Source of the DNA: Rallus limicola
Taxonomy: Eukaryota > Chordata > Aves > Gruiformes > Rallidae
Assembly: GCA_022605955.1 (NCBI GenBank)
Contig: JAKCOZ010000216.1
Coordinates: 186,001 to 250,000, forward strand
Direction: 5' to 3'
Length of the DNA: 64,000 bases
Shown here: piece by piece, positions 62,185 to 64,000 of the stretch
Layout: every line of letters begins with the position of its first letter
How positions within the stretch are numbered: position 1 is the stretch's first letter
The notes under the pieces: generated by a model
The model's database searches: none
The model's input: only the letters and a program-made list of their open reading frames with translations
Told to the model about the DNA's origin: nothing
Position numbers and translations under genes: made by a program

Positions 62185-64000
62185 AAGGCATAGCTTGTCT
62201 GAAACCTCCTAACAGGACACACAAGCAGACCCTGTCACTTTGGCTCTCAGCCTTTTCCTTTGCCTGGAAAGAGGGAACATGCCTGGAAGCTCCTACGGTG
62301 CTTTTCTCGGCCCTAGCAGACTGCAGTTCAAAACATGCTAAACGTCCAGCAATAACTCCCAAAGTAAAGAAGCTAGGCATGAAAGGCATAGCTTGTCTGA
62401 AACCTCCTAACAGGACACACAAGCAGACCCTGTCACTTTGGCTCTCAGCCTTTTCCTTTGCCTGGAAAGAGGGAACATACCTGCTACCTCCTACAGTGCT
62501 TTTCTCGGCCCTAGCAGACTGCAGTTAAAAACACGCTAAACGTCCAGCAATAACTCCCAAAGTAAAGAAGCTAGGCATGAAAGGCATAGCTTGTCTGAAA
62601 CCTCCTAACAGGACACACAAGCAGACCCTGTCACTTTGGCTCTCAGCCTTTTCCTTTGCCTGGAAAGAAGGAACATACCTGCTACCTCCTACAGTGCTTT
62701 TCTCGGCCCTAGCAGACTGCAGTTCAAAACATGCTAAACGTCCAGCAATAACTCCCAAAGTAAAGAAGCTAGGCCTGAAAGGCATAGCTTGTCTGAAACC
62801 TTATAACAGGACACACAAGCAGACCCTGTCACTTTGGCTCTCAGCCTTTTCCTTTGCCTGGAAAGAGGGAACATGCCTGGAACCTCCTACGGTGCTTTTC
62901 TCGGCCCTAGCAGACTGCAGTTCAAAACATGCTAAACGTCCAGCAATAACTCCCAAAGTAAAGAAGCTAGGCATGAAAGGCATAGCTTGTCTGAAACCTC
63001 CTAACAGGACACACAAGCAGACCCTGTCACTTTGGCTCTCAGCCTTTTCCTTTGCCTGGAAAGAGGGAACATGCCTGGAACCTCCTACGGTGCTTTTCTC
63101 GGCCCTAGCAGACTGCAGTTCAAAACATGCTAAACGTCCAGCAATAACTCCCAAAGTAAAGAAGCTAGGCCTGAAAGGCATAGCTTGTCTGAAACCTCCT
63201 AACAGGACACACAAGCAGACCCTGTCACTTTGGCTCTCAGCCTTTTCCTTTGCCTGGAAAGAAGGAACATACCTGCTACCTTCTAAAGTGCTTTTCTCGG
63301 CCCTAGCAGAGTGCAGTTCAAAACACGCTAAACGTCCAGCAATAACTCCCAAAGTAAAGAAGCTAGGCATGAAAGGCATAGCTTGTCTGAAACCTCCTAA
63401 CAGGACACACAAGCAGACCCTGTCACTTTGGCTCTCAGCCTTTTCCTTTGCCTGGAAAGAAGGAACATACCTGCTACCTCCTACAGTGCTTTTCTCGGCC
63501 CTAGCAGACTGCAGTTCAAAACATGCTAAACGTCCAGCAATAACTCCCAAAGTAAAGAAGCTAGGCATGAAAGGCATAGCTTGTCTGAAACCTCCTAACA
63601 GGACACACAAGCAGACCCTGTCACTTTGGCTCTCAGCCTTTTCCTTTGCCTGGAAAGAGGGAACATGCCTGGAACCTCCTACGGTGCTTTTCTCGGCCCT
63701 AGCAGACTGCAGTTCAAAACATGCTAAACGTCCAGCAATAACTCCCAAAGTAAAGAAGCTAGGCATGAAAGGCATAGCTTGTCTGAAACCTCCTAACAGG
63801 ACACACAAGCAGACCCTGTCACTTTGGCTCTCAGCCTTTTCCTTTGCCTGGAAAGAAGGAACATACCTGCTACCTCCTACAGTGCTTTTCTCGGCCCTAG
63901 CAGACTGCAGTTCAAAACATGCTAAACGTCCAGCAATAACTCCCAAAGTAAAGAAGCTAGGCATGAAAGGCATAGCTTGTCTGAAACCTCCTAACAGGAC
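62185..64000 (+). repeat. 15-unit higher-order repeat, copy 2 (cut by window end)
   Basis: This repeats 59,215 onward at +2,970 up to the last base of the window. The only difference I noticed is AGGCATG at about 63,566, where copy 1 has AGGACTG at about 60,596. About 9 of the 15 units are visible; the rest should lie past the window. Confidence 0.87.

Larger units (their letters stand above)
29539..62806 (+). other. TTATAA-bearing units (15 sites, block B only)
   Basis: Fifteen units have CCTTATAAC or CCTTATAAA where others read CCTCCTAAC. The TTATAA begins at 29539, 33895, 35677, 37063, 37657, 38647, 39439, 40231, 42211, 43003, 45973, 50724, 54683, 59831 and 62801. Two adjacent bases change together, so this is one inherited unit type rather than recurrent mutation. 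The spacings are whole numbers of units apart from the one-base deletions. None occurs in block A. The palindrome also closes the minus-strand open frame at each site. Confidence 0.9.
1..64000 (+). repeat. Tandem satellite array, 198-bp unit, about 321 copies
   Basis: The window is filled from first to last base by one repeat unit of 198 bp, in head-to-tail orientation throughout. Taking TGTCTGAAAC as unit start, units begin at 1, 199, 397 and so on. The last partial unit begins at 63,978. Subtracting nine junction insertions (424 bp in total) and adding five single-base deletions leaves exactly 321 units. Neighbouring units differ at a few positions only. There are no interruptions by transposons or unique DNA, and both ends run out of the window, so the real array is longer. 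Such arrays typically sit in centromeric or other constitutive heterochromatin; that placement is inferred, not seen. I do not recognise the unit as a named satellite. Confidence 0.98.
27801..64000 (+). repeat. Satellite block B (homogenised subfamily with higher-order repeats)
   Basis: From about 27.8 kb onward nearly every unit reads CACAAGCAGACC or CACAAGCTGACC, so the block A CpG at unit position 27 is lost. The unit end alternates between AGGCATG and AGGACTG, with AGGCCTG rare (30,689; 59,810; 60,200; 61,190; 62,770; 63,170). A five-substitution haplotype, ACATACCTGCTACC with GAAGG before it and ACAG after it, first appears at about 28,219 and recurs to the window end. Fifteen units carry TTATAA and nine carry TATAAAAG. 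No palindromic junction occurs here. Multi-unit duplications with periods of 4, 7, 15, 25 and 32 units show recent unequal exchange or conversion. Confidence 0.85.

Noticed and set aside
29539..62806. TTATAA sites as transposon target duplications
   Set aside because: The sites are inherited with the unit type, nothing is inserted at them, and they recur at whole-unit spacing.
103..63973. Very long open reading frames on both strands (up to about 3,100 codons)
   Set aside because: They are the same 66-residue translation of the satellite unit over and over. Opposite-strand frames overlap across the whole window, the pattern of substitutions looks neutral, and stops (for example near 10,371, 11,762, 14,662, 34,611, 38,523, 59,557) and frameshifts (5659, 22,520, 23,311, 47,850, 52,800) occur freely. 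Starts are just the first ATG or TTG-like position after each break. I list none as a gene.
1..64000. CRISPR-like regular repeat structure
   Set aside because: The repeat has no unique spacers. The whole 198 bp is repeated, far longer than CRISPR repeats, and the variation is point mutation rather than spacer turnover.
1..64000. Prokaryotic or phage content
   Set aside because: No ribosome-binding-site and start pairs with distinct genes, no operons and no recognisable protein family are seen. A 64-kb uniform satellite with strong CpG depletion is not a bacterial pattern.

Overview
The whole 64 kb window is one satellite DNA array. A 198-bp unit is repeated head to tail, always in the same orientation, about 321 times (321 full units plus 23 bases once the indels listed below are counted). 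There is no single-copy sequence. I find no convincing protein gene, RNA gene, transposon, CRISPR array or origin. Very long open frames exist on both strands, but only because 198 is divisible by 3 and one frame per strand of the unit happens to lack stop codons. I treat them as by-products of the repeat.

Organism: the sequence does not name one. An array longer than 64 kb with multi-unit (higher-order) duplications points to a eukaryotic heterochromatic or centromeric region. The unit is 50% GC. It has 4 CpGs where about 12 are expected (ratio about 0.33), and many recurrent variants are CpG to TpG or CpA changes. This suggests a CpG-methylating genome, most likely a vertebrate, though a plant is not excluded. 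I do not recognise the satellite as a named family.

Layout: block A (about 1-27,800) has many interspersed single-base variants, mostly carries GGCCTG near the end of the unit, and keeps a CpG in CACGAG or CCCGAG in most units. It alone contains nine palindromic junctions: 28-bp inverted arms around a 15-bp spacer, each made by a 47-bp insertion between units (48 bp in one). Block B (about 27,800-64,000) is almost fixed for CACAAG. It alternates GGCATG and GGACTG and adds a linked five-base haplotype (ACATACCTGCTACC), TTATAA-bearing units and TATAAAAG-bearing units. It is dominated by recent multi-unit duplications: a 4-mer doubled with no difference that I could see, a 7-mer doubled in tandem, a 25-mer whose second copy lost 5 units, and a 15-mer that runs off the window end.

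Most notable: all nine palindromic junctions follow a unit carrying the GGCATG variant that is a minority in block A, which implies one founder event that then spread. In one of them (21,120-21,190) the 15-bp spacer between the arms is exactly reversed. This is either an inversion between the arms or an independent template-switch product. All counts here were made by eye, so identity statements should be read as 'no difference seen' rather than computed values.
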